From the NCBI GenBank assembly GCA_009829735.1, contig CM020620.1, positions 4,456,299 to 4,520,298 on the forward strand: 64,000 bases of DNA. Reading direction: 5' to 3'. Below the pieces are notes generated by a model. The model was not told the origin of the DNA. It ran no database searches and saw nothing but the letters and a program-made list of their open reading frames with translations. A program made the translations under genes and the position numbers. Every line of letters starts with the position of its first letter. The stretch's first letter is position 1. Source of the stretch: Pyropia yezoensis (taxonomy: Eukaryota > Rhodophyta > Bangiophyceae > Bangiales > Bangiaceae). Shown here piece after piece: positions 48,531 through 59,753 of the stretch.

Positions 48531-50594
48531 CACGATACACATGGCGGAATTCCGTTCAGAGGGCGTATACTCTCTTTGGTGGGAAGTGGGTATTCAAGAG
48601 TATCTGTGATACACTTTCTTAGATTCCCAAGGGTATTAAGAAAGTACACAATAAAATACCAATGTGCCCACTGACCACATTAACTTGCGTAGTTACCCCA
48701 ACATTGAACTGTTATGACCCAGAGGAGTACAAAGAACGCCGTTGTCTCTCATGATGCAAGGCTTCTGATTGGCTGTAGGCATCAGATTGCGCACTGCTCA
48801 TCGGAAACGGCTGGCTCGATGCGTTCCACTGTGGTTTTTTCACGATACTTCCGTCGTCCTTGTTGAAGGCAGTCGTTCTGAAGGGTATCAATACACTCGG
48901 ATGGTCCGTGCTTAGTCATACGTACGCCTAATCTGGAGCAACGGTATATACCCTTGGGCAATACGCTGGTGTTTCCCTCCCCGCTTCGTACACTTGGCTC
49001 AGCCACGGTCCACTGTCAGCTTCATACACTCCGTGACGTGAGACCCTCCGATACGATACACATGGCGAAATCTGATACCCTTGAACAGCCCTGGTCTGGA
49101 CTATCTCGTTTCGGCTTGTGCGACGCCATATTGGGCTAGAAGTGGCGCCGTTTGAATGTTTCGCGGCATGTTTGAAAGCTTTGAAAGATTTGAGACATGA
49201 TTCGAGGGTCCTCCCTGCGTTTTGCTTTGAATGTCCATTCTTCCTGTAACCGTCTTCCTGTTTATTTGCGGTCGTCCGCGCCACGCGCGGTCCGACCGTC
49301 GGCGGATGATCGTCGCGCCCGCGCGACTGTCGGTCGTCCCGCCCCCGAGGCGCCAACGGGCGCCACGGCGGCAAGGACTACCTCTCCGGCACGTGCGCCC
49401 ACCGCTTCCCCCCGGCGGACGGCGGACGCACTGTTGGGTGCGGCCGTGCCGCCCGGCGCAGTCGAGCGGCCACGCCTGCCGCACTCGTTTGTTGCGGGCC
49501 ACCCCCCCCTTGCGCTTGGGGGGTTGGCGCTGCGTTGCTTGCTTCCACTGCCTCCACTGGCGCCATGATGCGGACGTGGCGCCACGCCCCCTCCCCCCCC
49601 CGTTGCTGTTGCCACAGCCGGAGGGGGCGGGCCCGGCGCCACGCCCGCCACGTCACGTGGCGGCGGCGCACGCGCGCCGCTCTGCCGGCGGAGGCCTAAT
49701 TCGACGTGATGCCGGCGTGCACCGGCCCCGGCGGTGCGACGGGACGGGCGGCGCAGCGGCGGACTCATCAAGCTGCCGGCGGAGCCGACCGCCGCCGACC
49801 CTCAACGGTCGGCAGCGCTCGTCTCTTCTCGCGCACCCACCCACCGCCCAAGACTGTAAGCTGCCGCAGCACCCGAGGGGTACAACGCCCTCTCTTCTGC
49901 AAGAGACACACACCCAGCCTTCCCCACGACGACGCCAGGTGGCGCCGTTGGCAGGACAGCCTCCCGCTCTCACCACACAAGAACTAAGACAAGTCACAAC
50001 CGGCAGCCAACGCCAAGAGTGACGGGACTTGGCTTGTACGGACGGGAGCGCGGCCGCGGGCCATGCTTGGGGGTGTCTCCTATGCTTTGCACTTTGTACA
50101 TTTATTGTCTCTCTCCTGTGAGGCCGGCTCGCCGGTCAACCAGTAGCTTTGGGGTACTGGTGTAGCTCACGTGGAGCATAAAATGTCACGTTACTGGCGT
50201 CTCTTCCCCTCGACCCGCTTGCTTACGGCGCGTACATTCTGCAGGGGGGGGAGATGGACGCGGGTCATTGTGCTGTGCCGGCCCGATCGACACAGTTGCT
50301 GGCGCCCACTTGCGTGGATCCCTCCGGCTGGGGACTGTCACATGTGTGGCAGCCCTGTGTCCACGAGCGCTGACCCGTCCCCGGCCCACCTGTGCTGGGC
50401 GAGGTGCTAGGGTAGATGCGCGTGGCCCATCCGGCACTCTTTTAGCCGGTGGGGGCGGCGGGGGCGCTCACAGCAGCCTCGGGGCGGCCGCTTCGCGTCG
50501 GCCCGCCGTGCCTAGGAGTGTTTTAGGGGCTACGGGGGGGGGGCGGCCAAGCGTGGCGGGCGTGGAACGTCGTTTTCTTGGGGGGGGGGGCGCC
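48531..50594. other. Intergenic, no supported gene
   Basis: The first 600 bp are AT-richer and include the right partner (49074-49108) of the 48226 arm. CGATACACATGGCG is repeated directly at about 48532 and 49053. From 49260 the sequence is GC-rich with overlapping ORFs of no recognisable content. Confidence 0.45.
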
Positions 50595-51040
50595 GACGGC
50601 CCCGGGAAGGCCGACCCGCACAAGCCGTCGTCGCCGCGTGGCCCGGCGTTTCTAGGGGGAATGGGGGCGCGTGGCGTGCTGTTTGAGAGGGGGGGGTCGC
50701 CAGCGGCCCCGAAATGGCCGATCCGCACCAGCCGTCGTCGCCGCGTGGCCCGCCGGTTTGAGGGGGGGGGGGCGCGTGGTGTGCTGTTTGAGGGGGGGGG
50801 GGGCCGCCAGCGGCCCCGAAATGGCTGATCCGACCAGCCGTCGTAGCCGCGTGGCCCGGCGGTTTGATCGGGGGGGGGCGGGTGGTGTGCTGCTTGAGGG
50901 GGGGGGGGCGCCAGCGGCCCCGAAATGGCTGATCCGACCAGGCGGTCGGATCCGCATGGCGCGCTCCTTGGGGGAGTAGGGCCGCGTGGCGTGATGTCCG
51001 AAGGGGGGGGGCCGCCAGCGGCCCCGAAATGGCCGAACCG
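50595..51040. repeat. Minisatellite, about 105-bp unit, four-plus copies, with poly-G tracts
   Basis: Units containing CAGCGGCCCCGAAATGGC start at about 50595, 50701, 50808, 50912 and 51016. Each ends in runs of 8-12 G (for example near 50761, 50792, 50900). The spacing is 104-107 bp and the last copies are more diverged. Confidence 0.88.
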
Positions 51041-51059
51041 TGCCGGTGGTCAGGGCCGT

Positions 51060-51960
51060 GGTGCCGTCCCCGTCCCCATCGCCGTCGTCACCACCACCGC
51101 CGGGGCGCGCTCCCAGTTGCCACCATCGCCGCGTCTGCCACCTCCATCTCGCCACCTCGCCACCGTCGCGACCACGACCGTCGTGGCCGCCTCCGTCGCG
51201 GCGACCACCGTCACGGCGGCCACTGGATCCAGCGTCGCGGTCACGACCGTCGTGGCGACGACCTTCGCGGCCGCCACCGTCGCGGCGACCGCCGCCGCGG
51301 CCGCGTAACCGACTCTACCAGCACCATCGCGGCTGCAACCATCGCGGCCACCACTATCGCGGGTACCACCGTCGCGGCCACCACCATCTTGGCCGCAACC
51401 GTCGCGGCCGCCACCGTCGCGTCCACTATTGTCGCGGCAGTTACCGTCGCGGGCGCCACCGTCGCGGCCACCACCGTCGCAGGCGCCACCGTCGCGACTG
51501 CCACCGTCGCGGCCACCACCATCGCGGCGGCCGCCGCCGCGGCCGCGTACCCGTACGGGCCACTACCATCGCGGCTGCCAACGTCGCGGCCACCACCGGA
51601 GCAGCCGCCCCCGTCGCGACCGCCACCGTCGCGGCCGCCGCCATCGCGGCAGCCGCGGCCGCGGCCGCGTAGCCGTCGCGGCCAGCGCCATCGCGGCCGC
51701 AACCGTGGCGGCCACCACCGTCGCAGCCGCCACCGTCGCAACCGTTACCGTCAAGGCCACCACCGTCGCAGCCGCCACCGTGGCGACCGCCACCATCGCG
51801 GCCACCACCAGCGCGGCGACCGCTGCCGCGGCCGCGTGGCCGTCGCGGCCACCACCGTCGCGTCCGCCACCGTCGCGGCCACCACCGTCGCGGCCGCCAC
51901 TGTCGCGGCCACCACCATCGCGGCGATCGCCGCAGCGACCGTGACTGGCAAGGGTCTCCA
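51060..51960. repeat. GC-rich minisatellite, 15/30-bp unit (GCCACCGTCGCGGCC-like)
   Basis: About 900 bp of imperfect repeats of GCCACCACCGTCGCG/GCCGCCACCGTCGCG, with a higher-order punctuation GCCGCGGCCGCGTA-CCG near 51297, 51540, 51660 and 51830. All six frames are open for long stretches. The resulting His/Arg/Gly or Thr/Val/Ala ORFs are artefacts. Confidence 0.88.
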
Positions 51961-51985
51961 CTGGAATCTCTGAGGGGGACTCGCC

Positions 51986-53717
51986 ATGGCCACCCACCAT
52001 CCCAGCGATCGGAAGGCTTGGGAGATGTCCGACGGATGGGCCGACGCGGCCCGCGCCGCCGTTGTGGCGTCGCAGCTGGCTTTTCACTGGCGAAAGCACT
52101 ATGTCGCTCTGTCGGGTGCTATTGCGCGGCGCCGTCGTCGGGGCGGATCTATCCCAGGCCGCCGCGCCAACCGGCGTCGCGATTTTGACGTTGGCTTTCG
52201 TGGCATCCAGCGGGACTACTTCGGCTTAGATGGCCATCCTCCTGTTTATGGCGAGCAGGACTTTGAGACGCGCTTCCGCGTGCCCCGCAACGTGTTCATG
52301 GAGATCTACAGTGACGTCAAGGACCTGCCCTACTGGAAGAGGTCCACTCCCGCAACAGAGCGCTCGCAGGCGTATGGGCTGCAGAAGGTGGTGGCCGCTT
52401 TTCGCGTGCTCGCACATGGCGAGGCCGCCGATCGGCCTGACGAGTACTTGTGCTTGGCCAAGTCAACCACCGCCCTGGCCACACAGATGCTCGTGGACCA
52501 CATCATCGACGACTACGAGGACGCTTATCTGCGGCCGCCCACCAACGCGGAGCTGGCCCACATACTCGACCGTAACGAGCAGCGGGGCATGCTGGGGTGC
52601 ATGAGGAGAATCGACTGCTCACACTGGGTGTGGCGGATGTGCCCGAAAGCGCAGGCCGAGCAATACCAGGTACAAGAAGCGGCGGTCGGTGGTGATGGAA
52701 ACGGTTTGCGATGAGGATCTCTACATTTGGCATTTTTGTGTGGGGGCGCCGGGGAGCCACAATGACATTAACGAGTGGGGCCAGTCGCCTTTATGCACGG
52801 ACGTGATGAGCGGGGTGTGGCCGCCTGATATTTTTGAGTTTACTCTGAACGGCCGCAGTCGTCGTTTGTGTGGTATAAACCTCGATCCTCTCAGACACGT
52901 GTCAATATCCCTCGGGGGAAAGGGACAGGTAACACAGAAAAGGGAACTACGAGAGTGGTATGCCTGTTGCCTCAAGTGCCTGCTGGCAGAGCTAACAAAT
53001 ACGCACGGTAGTGCACACGGGGAAGAGGAAAGCAAACGCGCAGTTGTCTTTTTCCCTGAGGGCGCGGGCTAAGGGCGCCTCGCTGTCCCTCTTAACGTGC
53101 ATCTGGGGGAGCCTCGGCACGCTGGCCAGTCAGCCCCCCCTACCCCCGAGTGGCCCCGACCCGAGTCTAACCTCGTCAGGTCGGGGGCCTCTATCACTAC
53201 TAATTCTGGTCTCCCTCACGAATCTCGCACTCAAATTCTCTCAAATCAAGTCCCTCACAAATATGCAAAAACCCGTCAGAAGTCCCTCCCTCACGTGTGG
53301 GTAGCGTAGTCCACCGCATCCCAGTGCCGGGCACGGGCCACGGCCGCCAACCATCCCCACACGGCGGGCGTGTCCTGGCACCTGGTGCCCCCTGGTCGCC
53401 ATCCCGGGTCGGCGCCAAGTCAGGGCCAGGGATGCTACAGTTTGTTGTATTACTTGGCTGATGGCGTCGATCCCCATTTCCCCATTTGTGCCCGCTCTTT
53501 GTCGCGCGCCGCCAACAACACCACGAAGAAGCGCACGTACAACCGGCTCCAGGAAGCACTGCGAAAGGACGTTAAGCGCCTCTACGGCACCATGACGGCG
53601 CGGTTTCATATCCTGCAACATTCGGCGAAGCTCCACAGCATGGACCGCATCATCCGCACCGCCAAAGCCGTCGCTGTTCTACACAACATGGTCGTCGTCC
53701 AGCGACGCGACGGGTAA
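51986..53717 (+). pseudogene. PIF/Harbinger-type DDE transposase, damaged
   Basis: The ATG at 51986 opens a frame with the plant-transposase N-terminal helical region. The first catalytic Asp is in RRIDCSHWVW (about 52610-52640). A one-base shift at about 52669 separates this from the second Asp block, GSHNDINEWGQSPL (about 52750-52790). After FTLNGRSRR the match resumes only at YYLADGVD (53450), with the third acidic residue in QEALRKDVKRLYG (about 53550) and the end at QRRDG. The gap can be read as an intron 52868-53440 (GTGTGG...CTACAG), which restores the frame, or as an insertion. The frameshift makes the copy probably inactive. No Myb-like partner ORF seen. Confidence 0.82.
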
Positions 53718-55470
53718 CTTTCCCGGCGCCGTATGGGGGGTTGGGGTGTCACTTGTTCAAGCCTCAAGGGGGACGGCCCACACCGACCGAGAAAGGGGCT
53801 GCTGTCCACCCACATTGGGAAGGGGGGGGGGTCCCTTTGATTTGGTGCGCGCGGAGCCTCGACACCCACTTTACTTCCTCGAAGGAGCGGGAAAGTGCCG
53901 TCGGGGGCACACGTGAGGTGGCTGTGCGACAAAGCAATGGGGAAGGCATTTGGGCCGGAAGGGGCGAGGGGGGGCGGAAGAGCACGAGGGCGGGGCGGGG
54001 GAGGTCAGGGGGGGTGCGACGCGGGGAGCGGGGCGGGAGGGAGGGCGCAGGGGCGGCGTAGAAGCACGCGCGGGAAGAATTCGAGGCCGAATACCGCAGC
54101 AGGCCGCGCCGGAGGGGGTGCCGAGGGCCGGGGAAGCGCGCTCTGAAAGAAATCGAGAAAGAAAACTTGGGCCACATCCACAGCTAGCGCCCCGTCGGAG
54201 GCCCGGCCCGCACCGCCAACGCGGCGCTCGGGTGTGCGCGACGCAGGGAAACGACGCGCGCACGGTTGAAAGTCCCGCCGGTCATCCCAGAACGACTGAG
54301 AGCCCCAGAGACAAGGCCGACTCGAGCCGGCCCGCCCCGACGGGAGACAGTCATTTGGCATGCGTTGCTGTGACCGGTCGTCCGTCACAAGCAGCGCGAC
54401 GAAAAGAGCAAGATCATTGGCTGTCACCACGCAACGACTACCAAAAAAATCGAAACCGCGCATGTGGACTCGTGAAAGTGGCATATGGGACGCGATTATG
54501 CGTCAAACCACTCGTGTGCGTGGCACTATGTTTTGTCCTTTGTGCCCAATGCATCCCTATTCCTCCCAAAGATGGGCAACACTTGTCGACAATGGCTCTC
54601 TTTGCGCTGCGTGTCTCGCTACTTCGCCGATATGAGGAACCATTCGGACGGTCTTTCGGCGTCCCGGGCAGTCCAGCAGGTCGGCAAGTGCATATTATCG
54701 CGTATTGCATGATCGCGTGCGAACTCGGACAATACAGTCCGCGAACACAGACAGTCCGTGACCACATCCAAATGGCAGTCCGAGAGACTCTTCGGTCGTG
54801 GCTCAGATATGCTGTAGTCCCTCAATACCATGTAGCCCCCGTCCGGCAACAACTCCTTTATATATCTGAGGAGCGGTCGTTCTTAGCCAGTCAGAGGCGC
54901 CCAAGTTGCGTTTGAAATATATATATTGCGGCAAGATGGTATGCGAGATGGTTGGGACCCGTGGAAACACTCTCACGCGCCGCGCGTGATGTAAGATCAC
55001 GTATTTTGCGTGATCCCATGCGTGATTAAGCTCGTGTTCACCATCACCCGTTACTCGCGGCCAGAAAATGCGTGGCTGGGGACGGGATCAGGAGATAAGC
55101 ATACGACACAAATACTACATTTCATCAGGGGTGAGGCCCGAATTGTACCTAGTGGCTCTGCCCTCCTGCCGGTCGTCCTGCGCCATGGGGATGCAGAGCG
55201 CAGCACACCACGGGCGACGCCCCGCGTCCGCTTCGGCGAAGCGCACCCGACGCCGGCGCCCATGTCTTTGGCAGGCGCTTCGGCGCCGTCAGCGTGCGCC
55301 GAAGCGCCCGCCGGCAGGGATTGCAGCGGCGGTGGTGGCGGCGGCATGGGCGGAAGCGGCGTGAGCGGCGTCAGTTGCGGCGGTGGCGACAGTGGTGGAC
55401 GTAAAAGCAACGGCAGCAGCAGCGGCAGCGGCGGCGGCGACATCACCGGTAGCGGTGCCCGCGACGGCGG
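53718..55470. other. Intergenic, between transposase and element 5
   Basis: No gene I can support; a long plus-strand frame at 53950-54915 is Arg/Gly-rich and changes character half-way. TATA-like TATATAAAGG and TATATATATT occur at about 54858-54928. The last 200 bp before the LTR are (GGCGGC/AGCGGC)n-rich. Confidence 0.45.
54889..54973 (-). repeat. Right arm of the 7-kb-spaced inverted repeat
   Basis: The reverse complement of this stretch matches 47940-48029. The best part is 54941-54973 (TGCGAGATGGTTGG and ACCCGTGGAAACACTCT). No matching target duplication is visible outside the arms. Confidence 0.7.
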
Positions 55471-56107
55471 TGTGGGGGTTTACCGCACCCCTCGGGCTAG
55501 GGGCATCCCCCTTCAGGGGGAGGCGGATCGTGGCGACCTCTGCCCCTGACCAATCGGGGGCAGGAGGGGGTCGCTCCTCCCTCGGGAGGGGCACGCCACG
55601 TCATCCTCGCTGGATCCTCCCATTAACGGGGGGAGAAATAAGATAATATCGGGTAGAGCGATTACGCCCGCCCGATTGGAATTGGCCTTCTCTTCTAGGG
55701 AAGCTACCTAGGGCGGGCTACTTCCGCCCCAATCTGGCCGAGATTTAGTGAGATCCCACCACTGAGCGTGTTTTGCGTGGAGAGATGTGTTGGAGGGTTC
55801 TGGGTGTTTTGATTGGATGTTTAGTGTAGGGAGTGTTTGCCCGCACTCCGGGGTCCCACAGCGGGCCCTGGACCGGCGGGCCAAAGAGGGATATCTGCGC
55901 GTGGGGCTGTGCCCGTTGCTTCCCCCACACAAAAAAATCAACCTTGCGTTACCCTCGTGTTCCCCGGCCCGGAGGCTTCCACCTTTGCGTAGAGCTTTAC
56001 GTTCCGGCGGTTCTGACTCCAGGGTTTATACCCCGGGTTCCCCACCATCTCCTTCAGGAGGATAAGGTACCCCGTTGGTGTGGGCTTACGCCCAGATAAT
56101 CACCACA
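55471..56107 (+). repeat. 5' LTR of element 5 (family 2, 637 bp)
   Basis: Starts TGTGGGGGTTTACCGC, ends ATCACCACA, and is homologous throughout to 17401-18041. It is rich in short palindromes such as GCCCCTGACCAATCGGGGGC. Confidence 0.9.
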
Positions 56108-56126
56108 TTTGGTGGAGCAGCAGGGG
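56108..56126 (+). promoter_or_regulatory. Primer binding site of element 5
   Basis: TTTGGTGGAGCAGCAGGGG directly after the LTR, the same as in family-1 element 2. The two families therefore share a primer tRNA despite unrelated-looking LTRs. Confidence 0.78.
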
Positions 56127-56252
56127 AGGGGATTCGCTCCGCCTTCTGGTGGAGTCTCCTCTCCTTCTATTGGGTGGTTCTTGATCGTGTTTTCTGTGGT
56201 TGGGTTGTGACCCTTGGTACGTTTTCTTTCCAGCCAATGCAGGTGGGTCAAG

Positions 56253-57377
56253 ATGCAGTCTGATAATCCTGCTCCTCCTCAAGGAGGAGGTCCTACACCT
56301 GTGGAAACGTCAGACGTGACAGCAGGCACCGGCGAAGCTCCCGGTGGCGCCTCACGGACCAACCCTGGTGTTGAGTCGGCCGCTCACCGGGAACGCACGA
56401 GTTTGTCCCGTTTGGACCTGCCTCCGGGTGGAGTGCCAGGCGCCGGTGAGGCTCCCGGCCTGGCACAAGCCACTCCAGGCGCGAGCCCTGATGGGGAGGC
56501 AGCCCACGGCTTCGGCGACCGCTCTACCTGTACCTCCCGTGAGTGGGGGGCCTGGGCCTCACCCGCGGGGGGGGGTACGTTTGCATCGCCCACCCAGGAC
56601 CGTATGGCTACGGATAATTTTAGAGGCGCCCCTTTGGGGTGCGTACCCGCTGTGGGGGGGTCGTCCTCCACGGCTATGGGAGCTGTTCCTCTGGCGGCTT
56701 TCCGCCAGATGTTGACTGAGGTGGTGTCACCAATTTCTGCTCGACTCGATAAGGTCGAGGGTTCAATCTCTCGAACTGGTCGGCGGACTCGCCGCCGACC
56801 CCACGGTAATTCGCAAACATCTTCCTCTTCAGAGGCAAGTGACGTTGATCCTGAGAGACGTGGGGCGAGGCGCTTAAGCGCCTCGACCCACCGCCGGGTG
56901 GCCCGTGTGCTATCCCCCGGACGTAACGGGGAACCGGAGCGGGTTATCCCGCTCAAGATAATACCCGATGATGATACCTTTAAAGGTATCCTGGATTGCG
57001 AGTCTTATGCACTCGCCAATAAGAGCGTACGCTATGATCAAGAGATGGCTCACGGCTTGGGCCGGAAGAGCAAAGAGATATCCCTCACGTTTTAGCGTGA
57101 CGCCCTTTGGGACGGGACCCCCCCTCTAGAGGTGTTCGAATTCTTAAATCGCTTCCGTAAGGCTAGCGATGACAACGACCTCTCAGAAGGTCAGGCTATG
57201 TACCTCCTTCCGGAGTTTACCGAAGGGGAACTCAAGAAGCAGCTCCTCTCCCTTATCCCCTCTAAGGCGGGGAGACGAGCGGGAGAGGTCACTTCGTATC
57301 TGGAGCTGGTTAACTGGCTCCTCCGCAGTTATGCGGACGAGGAAATTATATCATCCCAAGTGGCAGCGTTTAATAAC
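56253..57377 (+). pseudogene. gag: Gag of element 5 (family 2), truncated
   Basis: Starts at the ATG at 56253. A Gly/Pro/Ser-rich N-terminus is followed by a capsid-like region clearly related to family-1 gag (ILDCESYALANKSV, WDGTPPLEVFEFLNRF, GEVTSYLELVNWLLR). A TAG at 57093-57095 interrupts it after EISLTF. The frame then continues to 57377, where element 4 is inserted, so the nucleocapsid part is missing here. Confidence 0.85.
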
Positions 57378-57846
57378 TGTGGCAAAAACCACTTACACAC
57401 ACGACACCCAAGTTGGGGCGGTGTACAAGGGCTGCCTCCCGTGTCGGGGGATCCGGAAGAAGTGCAAGTCGCACACACTCTGTCCCTGTTGTGGGGCAAA
57501 CCCCCGACTGACAAACAAGAGGATGGTGTGTGGTCCAACAGTTTCTTGGTCCGGACGGGGACGCAGGGCCAAGCCCCGCTGTCCCTCCCCTTATCCCCCC
57601 AGGGTCCCCTCAGAATCTCGCCACTCAGAATCTCCCACCCCAGCACCTGCCCACCGGGCCACACGAAGATTCAAGACGATAAATGCAGAAAACCCTCAAA
57701 TCCAAGTTGGATTTACCACTAAGCTAACTATCCCAAACTTTGGGAATATGGACCCAAATGCAGGGGGAGGAACGGATCAGGCTAGTGGCCTGCCGCCCCT
57801 TGCATGGCACGTGTTGCCCCCCTACCTGGGGGTCAATACTGCCACA
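57378..57846 (-). repeat. 3' LTR of element 4 (family 1, 469 bp)
   Basis: Minus-orientation LTR with TGTGGCA...TGCCACA ends. It is full length, without the deletion found at 9365-9762, and adjoins the polypurine tract at 57847-57859. Confidence 0.92.
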
Positions 57847-57859
57847 CTCCCCTCTCCTC
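57847..57859 (-). promoter_or_regulatory. Polypurine tract of element 4
   Basis: CTCCCCTCTCCTC on the plus strand, i.e. GAGGAGAGGGGAG on the element strand, identical to element 1. Confidence 0.85.
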
Positions 57860-58184
57860 AGTTCCGACCGACCCGGTCGGCCCTGTGAGGGGGTGCGTAA
57901 ACGCACGTCTCGGCGTTGGGGGTGCGACTTGCTGTCCCCCCCTGAGTACGTAACGCGGATGTGGAGGCGGTCACGTTGACCGCCCCTCTCCTCAAGCTTG
58001 CCCACTCGGCAGCTTGCTCTCCTCAGTTCACACTTCACCATCACCACCACCTCCCCTTCACCTTCCACGGGGCCGCCCCACGCTGGGGAGGCCACCCGTC
58101 TACCCACGATCCGAGTCCCCCTCAACTCGAGGCGGGTCTCGTGCTGCTGTAGCCAGGGCGTCTCTCCCCAACTTGGGGAGAGCC

Positions 58185-59732
58185 ATGGCGACCCCGGGGG
58201 TGGAGACGGACTCTCTCGACGAACGTATGGAGTACACCTCCTACGGTGCAGCGCCCGCCGGGACTTCCGGCGGGGGCTCCGAGATCGCTCCGGGGGATGG
58301 GACTCCCGCGTCACCCGGCTTTGGGTTGACGGCGGGGTCTCCCCCGGAGGCGGGACAAGTTGTCCCGCGTGAGGCCTTGGGGCGGTGGTTTTACCGCGCT
58401 TGGCCTCTATATGAGGAGGGGTTGACTGTTCTTCGCTGTGGCCGACTTGGCGCAGCGATGGGTCGGGTATGGGACCGCCTACGGGAGAAGTATCCCCGTA
58501 GGGTCGGGTTCCCTGCCGGCTTCAGGACGGACCAGTTTGCCTTCCTGGACGACGAGGAGGTCGAAGACATACAGCGGGCCAAGGCCATGGTGGACCGCGG
58601 GGGAACTATTCCGGGTCCCGGCGACTTGCCGACCTTTACTTGGGACGCGGTGGCAACTCGCCCCCCGTACCTTCACGAGGCCGATCCGCACACTCATTAC
58701 TTTGATGTGCGGATGGAGAAGGACTTCCGGCGAGGTCCCTACTTGGTGACCTCGGCTCAACTTGAGTTCCCTCAGCAGTCTGCTGCCAGCAAGGAGCAGT
58801 ACTATCCGAAGAAGCCCGAGTGGTGGCCTCCAGTTGAGGCCCCCTACGGGTTCCCGGCGTTGCTGCCACGGTTGCTTGACCACTTCGGCTCCGTCATGTT
58901 GACGGCTGGCCCTGATCACCTGGTGTGGGCCATGTTGGCCACCCAGTGGCTCCTCGAGGTCATGTCGACCTGGGTGTCTTGTGTTCAGCGGCGGGGGATG
59001 CTCTGGCATCTCCCCCTCCGGCTCATCCAAGGTTTGGAACAGCTCACCCCTCAGCTAGTTGCTGAGGGGTGCTCATCAGGACAACTCACTCTACTTGAGG
59101 AGATGCTCCGGCTCCATAAACTCATCGAGTGGGAGAGCATTGAGCACAAGTTGCGCCGCCCCACTCGTGGGCCCAAGGACGATGGCGCACTTCGCCAGTT
59201 CGTGTGGGTCGCTCGTGAACTTCACGACGGCCGTGTGGTCCTACGAGAGGGGTTCGGCATCGGGGACTACCCGTATGCCCCGGGGGTGGATCGCCACACT
59301 GCGCCACCCCCGGACAAGGCCATAGTTATGGCCGTGCCCTCATATGATGACCATATGACTCAACCCACTGCGGGGGCCCCAAGTCGGGGTCGCAGTTACA
59401 CCCGGGTCCCGCCACCTCGGCGTGCCCCTCCGCTTCCTCCTGTCCCCTATCAGCCGCACGGGGACATCCCGATCAGCGTGGCCGTTGAGTCGTCCACCCC
59501 GGTGTCCCCCAACTTGGGGGCCACCCTCCTGACGGTATACCCCAAGTTGGTGTTACCGCCCACGCCTCTAACCTCAGAGATGATGATCACCACGTTGGTG
59601 CGCACCATTTCCTGGTTGGCCGCGTCGACCGCAACCCTCCAAAGTTCCGAGACTCCTCAACTTGAGGAGCGCGTTCGTACTGCAGTGGCGACCGCGAGTT
59701 GCGAGTCGGTGGCGGAGTTTATGACAGCCTAG
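58185..59732 (+). CDS. Large antisense ORF (family 1, copy 2), unknown function
   Basis: 515 residues from the ATG at 58185; the frame is open from a TTG at 58014. It is colinear with the copy at 9026-7479, with about 20 substitutions and no indel. Many changes are conservative (Ile/Val, Phe/Leu, Phe/Tyr, Asn/Asp), although several are not. It is transcribed opposite to pol of its element. Pol of this copy carries two nonsense codons, different from those in element 1, so the antisense frame has outlasted pol in both copies. No domain recognised. Confidence 0.75.
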   Translation: MATPGVETDSLDERMEYTSYGAAPAGTSGGGSEIAPGDGTPASPGFGLTAGSPPEAGQVVPREALGRWFYRAWPLYEEGLTVLRCGRLGAAMGRVWDRLREKYPRRVGFPAGFRTDQFAFLDDEEVEDIQRAKAMVDRGGTIPGPGDLPTFTWDAVATRPPYLHEADPHTHYFDVRMEKDFRRGPYLVTSAQLEFPQQSAASKEQYYPKKPEWWPPVEAPYGFPALLPRLLDHFGSVMLTAGPDHLVWAMLATQWLLEVMSTWVSCVQRRGMLWHLPLRLIQGLEQLTPQLVAEGCSSGQLTLLEEMLRLHKLIEWESIEHKLRRPTRGPKDDGALRQFVWVARELHDGRVVLREGFGIGDYPYAPGVDRHTAPPPDKAIVMAVPSYDDHMTQPTAGAPSRGRSYTRVPPPRRAPPLPPVPYQPHGDIPISVAVESSTPVSPNLGATLLTVYPKLVLPPTPLTSEMMITTLVRTISWLAASTATLQSSETPQLEERVRTAVATASCESVAEFMTA

Positions 59733-59753
59733 TTGGCTCGCATTGGGGCTATT

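Larger units (their letters stand above)
55471..57377 (+). mobile_element. Element 5: 5' part of a family-2 element
   Basis: 5' LTR, primer site and the first part of gag, interrupted at 57377 by element 4. Its LTR matches 17401-18041, so it is the 5' counterpart of the family represented by element 3. The remainder lies beyond the window. Confidence 0.9.

Noticed and set aside
49231..50022. 263-codon plus-strand ORF
   Set aside because: Pro/Arg-rich low-complexity frame in GC-rich DNA, overlapped by equally open frames on the other strand.
51029..51973. Long His/Arg/Gly and Thr/Val/Ala ORFs in several frames
   Set aside because: They are translations of a GC-rich minisatellite; all frames are open because the unit lacks stop codons.
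53950..54915. 321-codon plus-strand ORF after the transposase
   Set aside because: Arg/Gly-rich first half from purine-rich DNA, second half of different character, no motif and no splice support.
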